A stretch of 64,000 nucleotides of DNA from Hysterangium stoloniferum (GCA_015178975.1 WHVD01000026.1:186001-250000); one strand, 5' to 3'. Counted from the first letter of the stretch, positions 45,071 through 56,640 are shown. Made by a program: numbers and translations. The notes: generated by a model from the sequence alone, not told the origin.

Positions 45071-46848
45071 ATGCAATTTTCTCTCCATTTTTCTATCCTT
45101 GTACGCCTTGTTATAGGTGTAGTTAGTGCTGCAACTCATCAACATGAACATGATGAGCTGCCCGATAATACATTTATAGACCTTGATGACCACAATAGTC
45201 ATGGCCACACGCACGGCCCACAGGTTCCAATGGGGTACGTCAAATACCCATGGCTATCGCCGCAATCATATGTCACCTATCCTGGCGACGGTGAAGGTAT
45301 AGGATAATTTCAAAGATGTGTTATACCTAACATCTTAAACTGTTAACAGTGACCGCCGACGCGATATTTAGTGGCATAACGACGTTTGCTCGTTTACCAT
45401 GGCAACAATGCCTCTCTCTCACTGCCTCCGAAGCCAACTCGCCTGTCGATATTGTTTTCCTTGGTGCACCTTTTGATACTGCAACGTCATACCGACCAGG
45501 CGCCCGCTTCGGTCCCAGTGGGATTCGAGCTGGTTCGAGAAGAACAATATTATATGGTGGATATAATGTCGCTATGAACCACAATCCACTGAAGTTAGGG
45601 CTGAAGTAAGTCATCTACCGGTATTTCCTTTTTTTAAGGCAAAGGACTGAGCTTTTTGTTCAGAATTGTTGACTGTGGCGACATTCCGGTTACTCCGTAC
45701 GATAATTCTATAGCTATCCAGCAAATTCAACAGGGGCACCAAGAAATGCTTCATCGTACACCCGCCACGTCGCTCAAAGATCATTACAAAGCCCTCCGCG
45801 ACGTTGAGCGTCTCGAAGAACTCCGCCAACGTCGTAGGGTTGATTCCGATTTTGATTTCACCGAAGAAGAAAACGCTGCATACATGGCTGCTGCTAACGA
45901 CGTGACTTTTGTACCTCTTTCCCAAGACGGAAAGGAACACCCTCGCATTATCACGCTTGGAGGCGACCACACAATTGTACTTCCTATCTTACGTTCAATT
46001 TACTCTGCGTACGGCAAAATAAGCGTCATTCACTTCGATTCGCATTTGGATACATGGAAGCCCGCGTGAGCTTCATCATCTCGTACCTACATCTCATTTA
46101 TATCTTCTCAATAGAGTATTCGGAGGGGCGCCTTCAAATCAAGCTGCAATTAACCACGGGACATATTTCTATTGGGCCTCACAAGAAGGTCTGATCAGGA
46201 ACGGAACTTCAATTGCAAGTATTTTATCCCTAGTTTCTTCTATTAGCACTTTTGTCGTTCTCTCTGCAATCTATGTCGCATTATGATCCTAGTTGATGTG
46301 CTTTTTTCTAGCACGGCGCAATCCGCACGACACTCTCTGGGCCTGAAGACTACGATAACGATGACAGTGCAGGTTTCCAGCGCATCGAAGCTCGTGAAAT
46401 AGACACGCTTGGTGTCGATGGCATCATTAAGAAAATTCGCGACACTGTCGGCGACGAACCTGTCTATTTGTCCATTGACGTAAGGGGCTCATGTCGCTGC
46501 TGCCCAGTGTTCTAGAAAATGACTATCTTCCGATAGATTGACTCCATAGATCCGGCATTTGCACCTGCCACCGGTACTCCCGAGACAGGAGGGTGGTCCA
46601 CACGCGAGTTGCGTGCCATTATCCGCGGTTTGGACGGTCTCCATATCGTCTCAGCTGATTTGGTTGAAGTTGCGCCGGCTTACGATACAAATGCTGAGCT
46701 TACTACAATGGCAGCCGCAGATGTCAGTCGCCACTATCACATGATCACTACGAACGTGGTTTCTCATCAGGCATTTTGACAGGTACTCTACGAAGTGTTG
46801 ACTGTCATGACGAAGACGCCTCTTGGCAAGATGATCTCAAATAATTGA
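45071..46848 (+). CDS. Secreted agmatinase (ureohydrolase family)
   Basis: Seven exons: 45,071-45,296, 45,350-45,605, 45,664-46,065, 46,115-46,214, 46,312-46,479, 46,537-46,722 and 46,783-46,848, giving 467 residues. Agmatinase hydrolyses agmatine to putrescine and urea with a binuclear manganese centre. The N-terminus [20 protein letters not shown] looks like a signal peptide, followed by a His/Asp-rich stretch ([22 protein letters not shown]). Metal-binding blocks are visible: LGGDHTI (about residue 260), HFDSHLDTW (about 286, with Ser where most have Ala) and [20 protein letters not shown] (about 382). Substrate-side words include [20 protein letters not shown]. The fourth intron has a GC donor (GCAAGT..TAG, 46,215-46,311), needed to restore [11 protein letters not shown], the conserved SIHAG-like block. 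Relatives with secretory leaders are common in Agaricomycetes. Appears intact. Confidence 0.95.
46215..46311 (+). other. GC-AG intron in the agmatinase gene
   Basis: The only GT nearby (46,219) would break the reading frame. Using GCAAGT at 46,215 as donor and TTTTTTCTAG as acceptor keeps the frame and rebuilds the family block S-I-H-x-x-x-R-T. GCAAGT is the usual strong form of the rare GC donor. Confidence 0.8.
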
Positions 46849-47765
46849 AGGTAGTTCTGCTTTTGTCCACTAGACTGATACAACCTACCAGAATTTGAAT
46901 TCCGCGCGTTTTTGACCCTTGTACGATATCCTTTTGAAGAAGCAGTTGCTCGCTACTATATATTGCCACCAGATAGAACCTCTGGCTCCCATGAGTTATC
47001 AGATTCTTTATCACTAGGGATGCGAACAGCGGTGTTCTCGATAAAGGACCATCCATCCAGATCGGGGATGCCGCAGCTCTTTAAGTTTGGAGATGGCTAC
47101 CCGTGTGTTAGCGCTGTCACAGCCCATTCAGTTGGAAAAATGAAAATGGTTCCAATCCAGTTCGGTTCGGTCTCAGTATGTATTTTCTCATCATTTCGGT
47201 TCCGGTCGGGCTCAAAAAAGTTCTGAGATGTACAAAGTGAGTCGCTCGACTCAATTCCCCCATTGGGTCTGTTGTTTATGCATGTGAGCTTTCACTCTCT
47301 CCCTTATCCGCTGGGGTCATGTGATTGGGGTAATTCGCCAAGAATGTTAATAAGTATATTGCTTACCCGGGGAAGAGTATATTAACACCGGCTTTGATCG
47401 CCTCCGACCGAAAGGTCTTGTCAGCAACACGAGCACGGGATTTGGATAAGGGATCAGGTGGATTCGCATCATGCAAAACTGATCAGGAGACACGCACTCT
47501 AGCCTGACTTTTTGGGGAAAATTGGACTCCGAGCAATTGTAACCTTAGATAAAAGAATGAGCGGTAAAATCACCGAATGCATTAATTCGTGTCTAGCCCA
47601 AGAAGACATTAAGCAGAATACTACACTAAGTAGCTCTCTATGTGTGAACCATCTGAATTGATACATTGGAAGCGTTTGTATGCATGAGGTTCCTTGATGA
47701 TGAAGACAAGAATTGAAAATCAGAAATGAGCGTTCCAAAGTCCTCCATATAGTGCTATTGTTGGT
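46849..47765. other. Intergenic between agmatinase and the HD-domain gene
   Basis: The two genes converge here. No coding or repeat feature was recognised. Open frames at 46.9-47.2 kb (plus) and 47.5-47.7 kb (minus) have no family resemblance. Confidence 0.4.
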
Positions 47766-50208
47766 CTATGCCCTCCGCCTCTTTCGCGCTGTCCCCTCCA
47801 CCGACGCATTTTCACTATTTCCAGCCTTGTCGGCTTTATCTCTCTTCCTTGATCTAGACATGTCGAATGACACTGGATCCTCATCGCGCTCCTTCTTCCC
47901 GGACCTCGTATTGCCTTTGATCCGAGGCGCCTTTGGTGTAAACCCAGCTGGAACAGTAAAGAAATTATTATGCGATGATGGAGACACTTGAGCGCCGATG
48001 CTGGATATAGACTCCGAGCGCCCCGGGGTCTTCGGCTCAGAGAGTACAGATGACAAAGAATTTGTCAGGCCCAGACTGGTTGTAGGATGTGCTTCTGGTG
48101 TGGCCGAGCGCTCAGGGACGAGCGAAATGGATGGAATGTCCGAGGAGAGCCTCTCATGCAGTGATCTGGCCGCGAGTTGAATCACTCCGAAGAACCTGAG
48201 GAAAATTATGAAAGCCCACGTCAGGTTTGATGGAAACACAACCTTACTTCGAATCCCGAGTGAAAACTCTAATCAACACTTCACCGAATTCTCGAGGTAA
48301 CAGATAAGATATGTCCGCTTCCCTCCGCGGGGGAAATGCCTCTATAATGCCTCGCTGAGCGTGTACTCGAATATGACCGAGTAGAAAAACATACTTCCGG
48401 GGCTATACTTGCCATAAAACTTGCAGTTCTCTAAAGGATATTTGTCCCCCATGCCGTGGTGCAGCTCCGTCACGTCGACCACGATGTGGTCTTTCTTTAA
48501 CTCCTTTATGAGCTGCTCGACACCAGGCTCGTCAATTTCTGGGCCGCGCAGTGTCTTGGCGGTCTCAACGATGCATTCCGGAGTATACTGCGATCGCCAT
48601 TTGTTGCGGCTCTCCCAAGCCAGAAAAGTCTTGTCAACAAGCTTATAAAGATCGCGTGTGCGGATCCGATGTATTATCTCTCGGGATGCTGCAAGTTCCT
48701 GCAGAAGGTCCATTAGAATGGGCCCCATATAAAGTGAACCAGATGCTCACTGGGCACTCTGAGCGCTCCACCTCGAGTAAAATTTCGTCGGTCAAATGGA
48801 CAAACTTTTTTGGATTATGGATGCGGGCGGCTATCTTCAAGTAAGGGTCAGCCTTGACGAGAGTGTCGACAATCATGTATTCGATAGACTTGGCTGAACA
48901 TGACGTATAAGGGTTGAAACGTGGATAAATAATAGTATTGCACCTGTTTTGTGCTGATAGAGAGTCTTATGGAGATTAAACCGCTCTTGGAAAAGTCCGT
49001 ACACGGTATTTGCATTTTTCTCTGAATAGCAAATCTCCCCTTCAATAACTCGTGCGGAATTGATCAGCCTATGCAAGTTAGTGGCATTGCGTTCTCCGAA
49101 GAGAACCAACGGACCTTGAGAGATCAGTGACAGTGCCACATGAAACAGCATGGGTATCTCTGGCTATGTAATCGAACCTTACGCCAGGTTAACTACAGAG
49201 ACGCAACAGTTTTGAGAGCCACTACTCACCGGTCGACGTCAATGCCATTTCTTTTATTTGCTACGATCTCGAATAAGAAGTCTTTCTCCGGGGGTGAGCT
49301 GTACAAGAGGCCCAGTTACTATCGACTGTTTACTATTCAATGAACCTACTGCAATAGCGTGTGCTTCTTGACGCCAGAAATGATATCTTTAACAAATCTA
49401 ACTTCATCGGGCTTAATATCGACGTTGTTATCTTCGACCAGAGAATCAAGCATCATTTCACTGGCATCTTCGTGTTTCCACTTTGATCCTGGTCTGAAGA
49501 TTACGCCATAGTTGGATTATCGGTACGAACGATGTCTTAACATGACTTACAATACGGTTGGAATAAAAGTACCATCCCATACATGCGAATATGGACCATG
49601 ACCCAAGTCATGGCAGAGGGCCGCAGTCTCAATACACTTTATATCTCGATCGGTGATATCGAGACTAGGCTGTGCTTTCTGCAGTCGCCTGACCATCATA
49701 CTCGCGAGATGGAACACGCCTACGATGAGTCCGAATGGAAGTTTAGAGAGACGGCCAAGACTCAACGACTCCTACCGACGACGTACCTAAACAATGTTCA
49801 AAACGGTTGTGGGATGCACCCGGCCATACAAAATACGAAGTGCCTAATTGCTTGAGGTACCTGGACGTGATATAGGGGTTCCACAGTTAAGTCGGACGAC
49901 TGACATCTGAAACACAAAGAGTACCGCACCGTAAACGCTGGAACTGTGGACTGCAACGAATATAATTTTAGCACTGCAAATCGCCGAAGACGGATCAAAT
50001 TGGTCCTACGTGTCGATTATAGACGTTATATACTTGGATACTGGAACTTGATGACAGAACAATGGATCAGTTAGTCAAGTTTGGCGTGCAAAGGGGATCG
50101 GGCATTACTATAACCGTGTACAGGACACTTTATTTCCCGTTGTGACTCGATATGATCGTTGTCACCGTCAGACTCGTTACTATCGAGTGCATTATATTGA
50201 TTCAACAT
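47766..50208 (-). CDS. SAMHD1-like HD-domain phosphohydrolase
   Basis: A multi-exon gene on the minus strand. Early exons: 50,208-50,115 ([20 protein letters not shown] ... REIKCPVH), 50,040-50,010, a 21-nt microexon 49,950-49,930 (PQFQRLR) and 49,860-49,787 ([20 protein letters not shown] then EHCLG). Later blocks: [53 protein letters not shown] joined to [54 protein letters not shown] and [12 protein letters not shown]. The HD metal ligands (His in HNRFEH, His-Asp in CHDLGH, Asp in DVDRFDY) are present, so catalysis is plausible. SAMHD1 relatives cleave dNTPs to nucleosides and triphosphate. The C-terminal 150 residues are disordered and basic ([20 protein letters not shown]), ending in a nuclear-signal-like KRRRA. 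The usual K-D-P-V-H is K-C-P-V-H here. The regulatory SAM domain of animal SAMHD1 is absent. Confidence 0.9.
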
Positions 50209-50623
50209 TGAGGAACGTTTGCTTGTCGATGGCAGGGTCTGACAAGGATAATGGCGAACCTGTGTTGGCGGACTTTGAAAGAGAACTCAAGCGAGGCAGT
50301 GACTGAAGTCACTGAGTGGAAGGGGTCAAAGTCGACTTGTAAGTATCGGCATTCATGGATCAAAATGGCTTAGCTTCATTCTTCCTCGGATAGTTCGACC
50401 AACACGTTATTGATGTTGTCGTCGGACTGATGGCACACATTAGGCGCGGTCGAAGCAAGGAACCTTCCCACAAACTCCCACATGGATGGGTCCGCGTCTA
50501 TATGGCCCTGGCACTTGAACTTCTAATGGTTGAGCCATGCCGCTTCTTTTAAACGCAGGTATATAACCGTACTTGCCTTTCGGTGTCTGTTTCGTTACCC
50601 CCACATCGGTGTTGCTGTTGACC

Positions 50624-51015
50624 ATGTCACCCATTGTCAGATTACTCACTCTCTTCATTTTTATGACGCTTGTCTACTGTAAGAATAAATCGAAGTTCTC
50701 GTATTGTTCAGATTTAACGATCGCTCCGTAGCATATCCCCTAGGCCGTCCACTCAATGTTTTGGCTGTAGACGACAGTATACTAGACATGTTGCAAACTT
50801 CCACACCACTCTTGCAGTCATTATCACAAGTATTCGGAAGTGTGTCTCCTCAGGCGCTGGTGAGTATCGTTCTCGTTAATTACCCTCGTGTTTCACTGAC
50901 ACGCTTTATGCAGCTGGAGACGAGTAGTATCCCACGCAATATCAATGCTGGTGACCTCGCAGCTTCTTTTGCCACCACAATGCTAGGAGGGGGCCTTGCG
51001 TTATACTTCACATAA
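50624..51015 (+). CDS. Small secreted or membrane-anchored protein, 94 residues
   Basis: Three exons join in frame: 50,624-50,678, 50,732-50,859 and 50,914-51,015, with introns GTAAGA..CCGTAG (53 nt) and GTGAGT..ATGCAG (54 nt). The ATG has context GACCATGTC. The N-terminus MSPIVRLLTLFIFMTLVYSY is a typical signal peptide or anchor. The mature part is LGRPLNVLAVDDSILDMLQT and then an amphipathic stretch; the C-terminus LAASFATTMLGGGLALYFT is hydrophobic. There is no cysteine pattern, so it is not a hydrophobin. The terminal hydrophobic segment could be a second membrane span or a lipid-anchor signal. Family not recognised. It lies about 415 bp from the divergent SAMHD1-like start. An antisense open frame at 50,440-50,658 overlaps exon 1 and is probably a shadow. 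Confidence 0.55.
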
Positions 51016-52678
51016 ACGCATGGTGACCATATTGAAACCGACTTTTACCCTTTCTTTCCGTCTGCCATTGTTGTATCACTTGTGTATTGTAAATAGAATG
51101 AGATTGGATCATATCTCGGAGAGAGACATCTGTATCATCCGAAAGCTAGACTGGAGTCAGTGAGCCGTGTTTCGTGGATCTAACGCCGGTGATGGAACCG
51201 AGAAACACATGCGAATCACAGTTGTAGTGACTTCCCGAGATGGAACATTGCATGTCCGGGTTCAGAGTCTGATGGGAGAGTGAAACCCCGTGATTAGCAG
51301 CCCAATGCACCATACACTGCCGGGATCAAAGGTTTAGTGATCTTTGTGCCGAGACACTTTTGGAAGAGCGGCTGCACTTAAAGATAGTTGAGCATAATTT
51401 CCGGTGAAAACCAGCGCCGAGCCGTGAATCCGGTGTTCCCTAAGTGTTCTCCTCCGAATCTTTAATCTGAGTGCGTAGCTTCTGCCTTGACGACATCCTC
51501 TGCCTCTTATAACGAACCCGAGACCCGAATCCGATTCAATGAATGAACATGGCTGGCAACAGATTCAACACATCAACATTTCATTACCATAAAGGACCAG
51601 AGATCAGCCGGTTCTCGGTATTGACTTCCCCGGAGGTGAAAGTCACAGGGACCAGCAGACAGTTTCTCTCCTGGCGATTGCTCAGAAGAGCCACTGCGGC
51701 CATCGGTCACATAGTTAACCTCCGTGCAAGATGTCCGATCAACAGTAGGGGTTCAGTAGGAAATACACTGCACACCCATCGGCCAGACTGGCCCTAGGCG
51801 CTGCAGGGTGTCATTTCAAATTCCAGAGTTATTAATCACAGCACCCGCCTGTTTCAGATGGCGATCCTGGCCCCAAGGCGGTACTGCTAATTCCTGAGAA
51901 TTTTCGGTTCATCCCGAAAAACGCTGAAACAGATCATCGCTGTCCTGGCCAGACTCGAAATAAACCTGTACACAAATAGTTCCCCTGTCTGGATTAAATA
52001 TAACCATATTCTAGTATTGAGGTTTGTCTCCCTTGTAGACATACCCACTCCTGAAGAGACACCGGTATCTATACATCGACAACAATTTCTTACTCAGATA
52101 TCTAGGTCTCCTGAAACAATAGTATACTTAAGATCCGAATCCGGGTCCGAAAATGTCGTAGGATAATCTTAAAAGCAACGTAGTAAAATATGCTGCGGAC
52201 CTTCACTAGTCACTATTACAAAACCTCATAACACTCGTTCAACATGTCCAGTGCCCTTGACAAAAATGCAAGTAAATTTGGTGCGGTAATGATTCACCAG
52301 ATAGTTTGGTCGAAGCTATTCAAGAAATGTTTTACAAGGCATACAGGAGAGATCTGTGCTAAGGCGCTAGGAAAATGCTTGCATGAGATTGTGGGACAGA
52401 TCCGTGGGACTACGTATTGGGCACCGTGGTAAGTTTCTGGCTTTTATGATTTCATGGGTCACCGTTTGTGACCCAAAAATAGTTGAAGTGTCTATCAGAA
52501 TCTGTCTCAACTGGTATCGATGCCGGACAAAATTTCCCGTCGGATTCATTACAGCTGCCACCAATCATATGTGTCGCGGAGACTCCTGATATTTCAAATT
52601 TCAAAAATATACATCTAATACATCACAATTCGTATCAACCAAAAAAGGGGGGGCCTTCATACCCCATCTTAAGACTCC
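51016..52678. other. Intergenic, no gene recognised
   Basis: Short open frames (51,543-51,797 plus; 52,244-52,589 plus, overlapped on the minus strand) show no family resemblance. The right end is the 3' flank of the aldolase gene. Confidence 0.4.
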
Positions 52679-53940
52679 TCACTGGCCCTTTGACCTTGCC
52701 ACCAGCTTCTGCTCAGTTGCAGAAATCGGTGCCATCAGAACCTTGACACGTTCTCGAACAGAAACGGGAGCGGGCGGCACCGGCCTTCGTAGGAGCCCCC
52801 CATATCCAAGATACAGCTGGGTCGCATACTAATAAAATCAAACGATGAGGTCGTAAAAGAGATAACCGCATCCAAACACGTACTTTCGTCGCCGGAATTC
52901 CCCCCGCTAAAATCGCCCATTCTGCAGCACTAACGGCACCTTGGAGCTTCGTCGCCTCCTCGTGCTTTCCGGCCCTGTAAAGCGCCACAAGCTCCAAAAT
53001 GGTCCGAGGGAAAAAGTTGGCTATGCCGGTGATGGTGCCATGTGCTCCCACGGCCAGTGCTCCGCTGAAACGAAAAATGAGTAAGTCTTTCCCATCAGAG
53101 ATTTAATATAACCAAATACATAAGATAATCAGATGCACCCCCTAGAACGATAAATCCGGGATTTTGATAAACGTTGCGCGCCATTTTCCCGACATTATTG
53201 TCCGTCTATCAATAAGTTAAATGTCTACTGTGGTATGCCGTTGGATACGTGGATTGAATGCCTCCTACTGACCTGCTTTATCCCAATAATATTTGCATGT
53301 TTGGCCAGCCGTGAGACTCCGTCGGACGTCACTTCCAGTCCAGAGGAAACGGCAGGCCAGGAGTATACGATGAGTGGAATAGGGATATTATCCGCAACCT
53401 GAAAAGCAAAAGAGGGGTAGCCCTGAAATCCCTACATCGCCGCACACAATCCCTCACCTCAATGTAGAAAGCTTCCACAGCATCAGCAGTCATGCTAGAG
53501 GCGAAGAAACTGGGTGGAAGCACGACCACATAGTCAGCGCCAGCATCTGCGGCATCCTTGGCGAGTGCAATGGCCTCATGTGCGCTCTGTGCACCAGCTC
53601 CCGCCATGATAGTGAACCTATCAAACCCATTCTCCTCCGCGACCTGACGCGTGGCTCGCGTGAGCTGCGTTTAACTTTGCGATCAGCTGGAGATCATGCT
53701 CATGTCCGCGATGGGATCATGCGAACTGGTACTGACTTGAATTCTTTCTTCGCGAGTTAGCGCGACTTGTTCGCCGGTGGAACCCTGGATGAGGACACCC
53801 TGAACGCCAGCTTGGGCAAGATAAAGCATGTGTTTCTTGTTTGCCTCAATGTCGATTTCTTGTCCCGGTGTGTCCTTGAAAATAGTGATAGTGGGGACAT
53901 GGATGCCCTCAAGGGGTCGTAGAGCTGTGGCTGTAGACAT
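52679..53940 (-). CDS. DapA-family (dihydrodipicolinate synthase-like) aldolase/lyase
   Basis: A minus-strand gene from MSTATALRPLEGIHVPTITI (ATG at 53,940) to QKLVARSKGQ (TGA at 52,679-52,681), with several short introns. Readable blocks: IFKDTPGQEIDIEANKKHML, GVQGVLIQGSTGEQVALTRE (the G-[ST]-T-G-E phosphate/pyruvate-binding motif), MAGAGAQSAHEAIALAKDAA then ADAGADYVVVLPPSFFASS, IPLIVYSWP (Tyr of the proton relay), IIGIKQ (Schiff-base Lys), FIVLGGASDYLM, GTITGIANFFPRTILELVAL and ILAGGIPATK. This is the class I TIM-barrel aldolase family that includes dihydrodipicolinate synthase, N-acetylneuraminate lyase and 2-keto-3-deoxy-sugar-acid or 4-hydroxy-2-oxoglutarate aldolases. Fungi make lysine by the aminoadipate route, so a sugar-acid or hydroxyproline catabolic role is more likely than lysine synthesis. 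The barrel looks complete. No targeting signal is obvious. Confidence 0.9.
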
Positions 53941-54828
53941 GAGATGTTTCTCAATATTTGATTTGCTAACTCAATTGTTGTCTGAAACCCCCAGTGCAGG
54001 CTTGCGTGTCCTCAAGGTGCGTGGTGATTAGCTCATGAATAATTACATATGTTCCGGACCGGGGATCATACTTCGATCGCTTCAGCTACCGCGAGACTGA
54101 CCTGGCAAACTGACCTTCTATCCCGGATATTTTCGGCCCGTGACTCACTTTCAAGACAATATGTCATCACTAGAGCTGAACACATTTCGGCTGCATCACG
54201 ATTAGTATTCAGAGCAACAATATAAAATTATCATTCCATTTATAACTGCCAATCATAGAAGACATAGGACATAGTGAGCGTACACTAAAAAATGGATGCG
54301 CCTGTGGAGAGTGAACTTGTAGCAGACACAAAATCCCACTATTAACTTCTCCATCGGCATAAATGTATATGCTTCAAAATAATCCCAGGGTTCCAATGAA
54401 GGTACGGAATCCTAATAGACACAACCATGCATCGTCGTCGTGAGGATACACGCCGTTCACACACGGTAAAAGTACTTGCTTCCCCAGATGCTCACAATAG
54501 GCATTCTTCCTATCGTCGGGAGTTCGAGTGCTGCTTATAGGACGACAGATATTGAAAAAATTCGGACAGTCCATGTGGCATAAAATCCTGCAAAATTCGA
54601 ATACATACCCAGAAGTGTAAGCCGTGTCCATTAGACCTACCCATAGGAGTGTTCTGCCACCAAAGCAAACTCACACGGAAACTTTATCAGCTATTTTGAG
54701 ACCTGACAAAGACTTGGGATAAGCCTTGGAGCAACTTATGAGGCTTTATCATATTTTTGCTGTTCTTGCTGACGAGGAGAGGCCAGAATGAGGTACAAAA
54801 TTACACCAAGAAGCAATAAACTTACCTT
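53941..54828. other. Intergenic upstream of the aldolase
   Basis: Should hold the aldolase promoter and the 3' flank of the PPR gene. The minus-strand open frame at 54,374-54,631 has no recognisable features. Confidence 0.4.
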
Positions 54829-56640
54829 TTACGATGGGTCCCCATCATTGCTGTCGAAACCTTCTTTAATCACTACAAAGGGAGGGGTTTCTACGTGGAC
54901 GCGTCTTCGCCGATCCCTTCCTTGCGGCAGTAAATCACGGTACGCAGCTTTCACGGTTTGGATTATCGTCCTTTCCGTGTCAGAAGCGTCCTCCCGCAAT
55001 CTGAGCTCGGCTATCAGCGCCCTGCGCAACAACGCCACAAGAAATCGCATATCCTCCATCTGATTACGTGTAACATGCGGTGAGGGCTGCAAAAATGTTT
55101 TATAGCCTGACCCCACCAGTTCGGAATAGGCAGAACGCCCAACCTTATATAAATTGTCTGCGAGCGATACCTCATTCTTAGCCATAACCTTGAACATGGT
55201 ATCACGAGGTGCGCCTAAGAAACGGTCGATCCAGAAAATGCCGTCATCCAATCTGATCTCGGACCGCATACGGGCGAGAAGATTGACCAATATCGTTCGG
55301 ATCGTGGCACGGTTCGGCAGCAAGTTATAGTGCGGGAACAAGGCAACAATAACCCATGCCGCCGCATAATCATTCTCTCGCATGAAGGTATTCAATGTAG
55401 CGTTGAACGTGGCGCAAGAGATTGGATTCTTATCTTCTCGGACTGCCCGACGTGCAAGGCGCAACCGTGTGAAAGCAATCATAACGTGAAATAATGGGCG
55501 AGACTTGATGGGGGGTGATATGGTCTTTTTACTGGCGCGCCTGAGGAGTGCTGTCGGCGCAATTCCCCTGAACATCAGGCGAAATGTTTGAGCATTTGGA
55601 ACGACCGGCGTTACCGGTGGGGTCAGCAACTGGTCAAAAATCGCACAGGCACGGGCGTTCCACCCCCAGCGAAAAAATGCCGAAATGAGAGTGTTGCACA
55701 ACTCGATGTCGGGGGATATGTTATCAGCGAGCATGTACTCGAATAGCCACTGTACACCGTTCTGGGGTGGTTTGGGGGACCGGGCATATGCCGCAAAAAT
55801 CGCCGTGTAAGGGCGGCACAGAGTGTCTAAATGGATATTTATGCTTGGGCTGTACAGCCCCAACTTCATGTGTATTTTTTCTTCTAGCGTCATGACATGC
55901 TCGCCATCGGGTAATTTAGATTCGGGAGAATTAGCTGAAGCAATCACTCGAGGGAGACTCTCTTTCCGATACCGGTTTAGCCAGTATTGAGCCCTAGGGA
56001 CTTGTCCTGTAGACGCATACGCTCGTATAATGACAGTATACATGGATGGGGGAGGGATCCACCGACTATCCACGCTGCGGACAGCTGAATAAACCCTAAA
56101 CGCTTTCGCGATCCTCTGAGGGGGATCTTTGATGGCCACCATACTGTCCATAACGGCTTGAAAAGCAAAATCATCTAACTCGACGGCGCCACTGGTGAGA
56201 AAACTCTGCAGTGACCTGAGATAGAGAAAGTTGGTATTCCGAGATGACATCCCCCTGAACAATGTCATGTACGTCTGGATTGGCGGATTAATACCGTTCT
56301 CAACCATTGCCTTGCAGAACGACAGTGCCGTCTCCATTTGTCCGGCCTTCGTGCAAATGGAAATGGCACGGTGATACCACTCACGTCGGGCGGCAGGCCC
56401 AGGGTCCATTTCCTCCAACTTTCTGGAGAAATAACTTAGCATATCCGATTGTCCTGTCATCTTCTGCATTTTCAGAAACATCTGTACGACTGGTGGCTCC
56501 AATGGAACTCCTGGTAAGGGCCATTGTAAAAAGCGTTTGCCTCTAACAGGCACTTTCGTGATTCGGGTAGGAACATGATTTCTGAGTCGTTGGATGAGGT
56601 CTAGCTTCCTAAAACTAGAAAAAGGTCGGAATTTTGGCAT
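54829..56640 (-). CDS. Pentatricopeptide repeat (PPR) protein, likely mitochondrial
   Basis: An intronless 603-residue frame from ATG at 56,640 to 54,829. The N-terminus MPKFRPFSSFRKLDLIQRLR is basic and lacks acidic residues for about 45 positions, as in mitochondrial targeting peptides. PPR-type helical hairpins are visible: YHRAISICTKAGQMETALSF (residue about 88), MENGINPP-like turns, YTVIIRAYASTGQVPRAQYW (about 205), CNTLISAFFRWGWNARACAI (about 315) and CATFNATLNTFMRENDYAAA (about 420). Such proteins bind organellar RNA and act in its processing, stability or translation. The C-terminal 100 residues are helical and charged. Lack of introns is unusual among its neighbours but common for fungal PPR genes. 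Target RNA cannot be inferred. It appears intact. Confidence 0.88.
   Translation of the reverse strand: MPKFRPFSSFRKLDLIQRLRNHVPTRITKVPVRGKRFLQWPLPGVPLEPPVVQMFLKMQKMTGQSDMLSYFSRKLEEMDPGPAARREWYHRAISICTKAGQMETALSFCKAMVENGINPPIQTYMTLFRGMSSRNTNFLYLRSLQSFLTSGAVELDDFAFQAVMDSMVAIKDPPQRIAKAFRVYSAVRSVDSRWIPPPSMYTVIIRAYASTGQVPRAQYWLNRYRKESLPRVIASANSPESKLPDGEHVMTLEEKIHMKLGLYSPSINIHLDTLCRPYTAIFAAYARSPKPPQNGVQWLFEYMLADNISPDIELCNTLISAFFRWGWNARACAIFDQLLTPPVTPVVPNAQTFRLMFRGIAPTALLRRASKKTISPPIKSRPLFHVMIAFTRLRLARRAVREDKNPISCATFNATLNTFMRENDYAAAWVIVALFPHYNLLPNRATIRTILVNLLARMRSEIRLDDGIFWIDRFLGAPRDTMFKVMAKNEVSLADNLYKVGRSAYSELVGSGYKTFLQPSPHVTRNQMEDMRFLVALLRRALIAELRLREDASDTERTIIQTVKAAYRDLLPQGRDRRRRVHVETPPFVVIKEGFDSNDGDPS

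Noticed and set aside
50440-50658. 72-residue minus-strand frame (MKRVSNLTMGDMVNS...)
   Set aside because: It overlaps the signal-peptide exon of the plus-strand small protein, and no splice partner or family resemblance was found. The alternative cannot be fully excluded.
35000-53940. A biosynthetic or catabolic cluster of permease, MATE, agmatinase and aldolase
   Set aside because: The genes are spread over 19 kb, on both strands, separated by unrelated genes and a transposon cluster; nothing in the sequence shows co-regulation.
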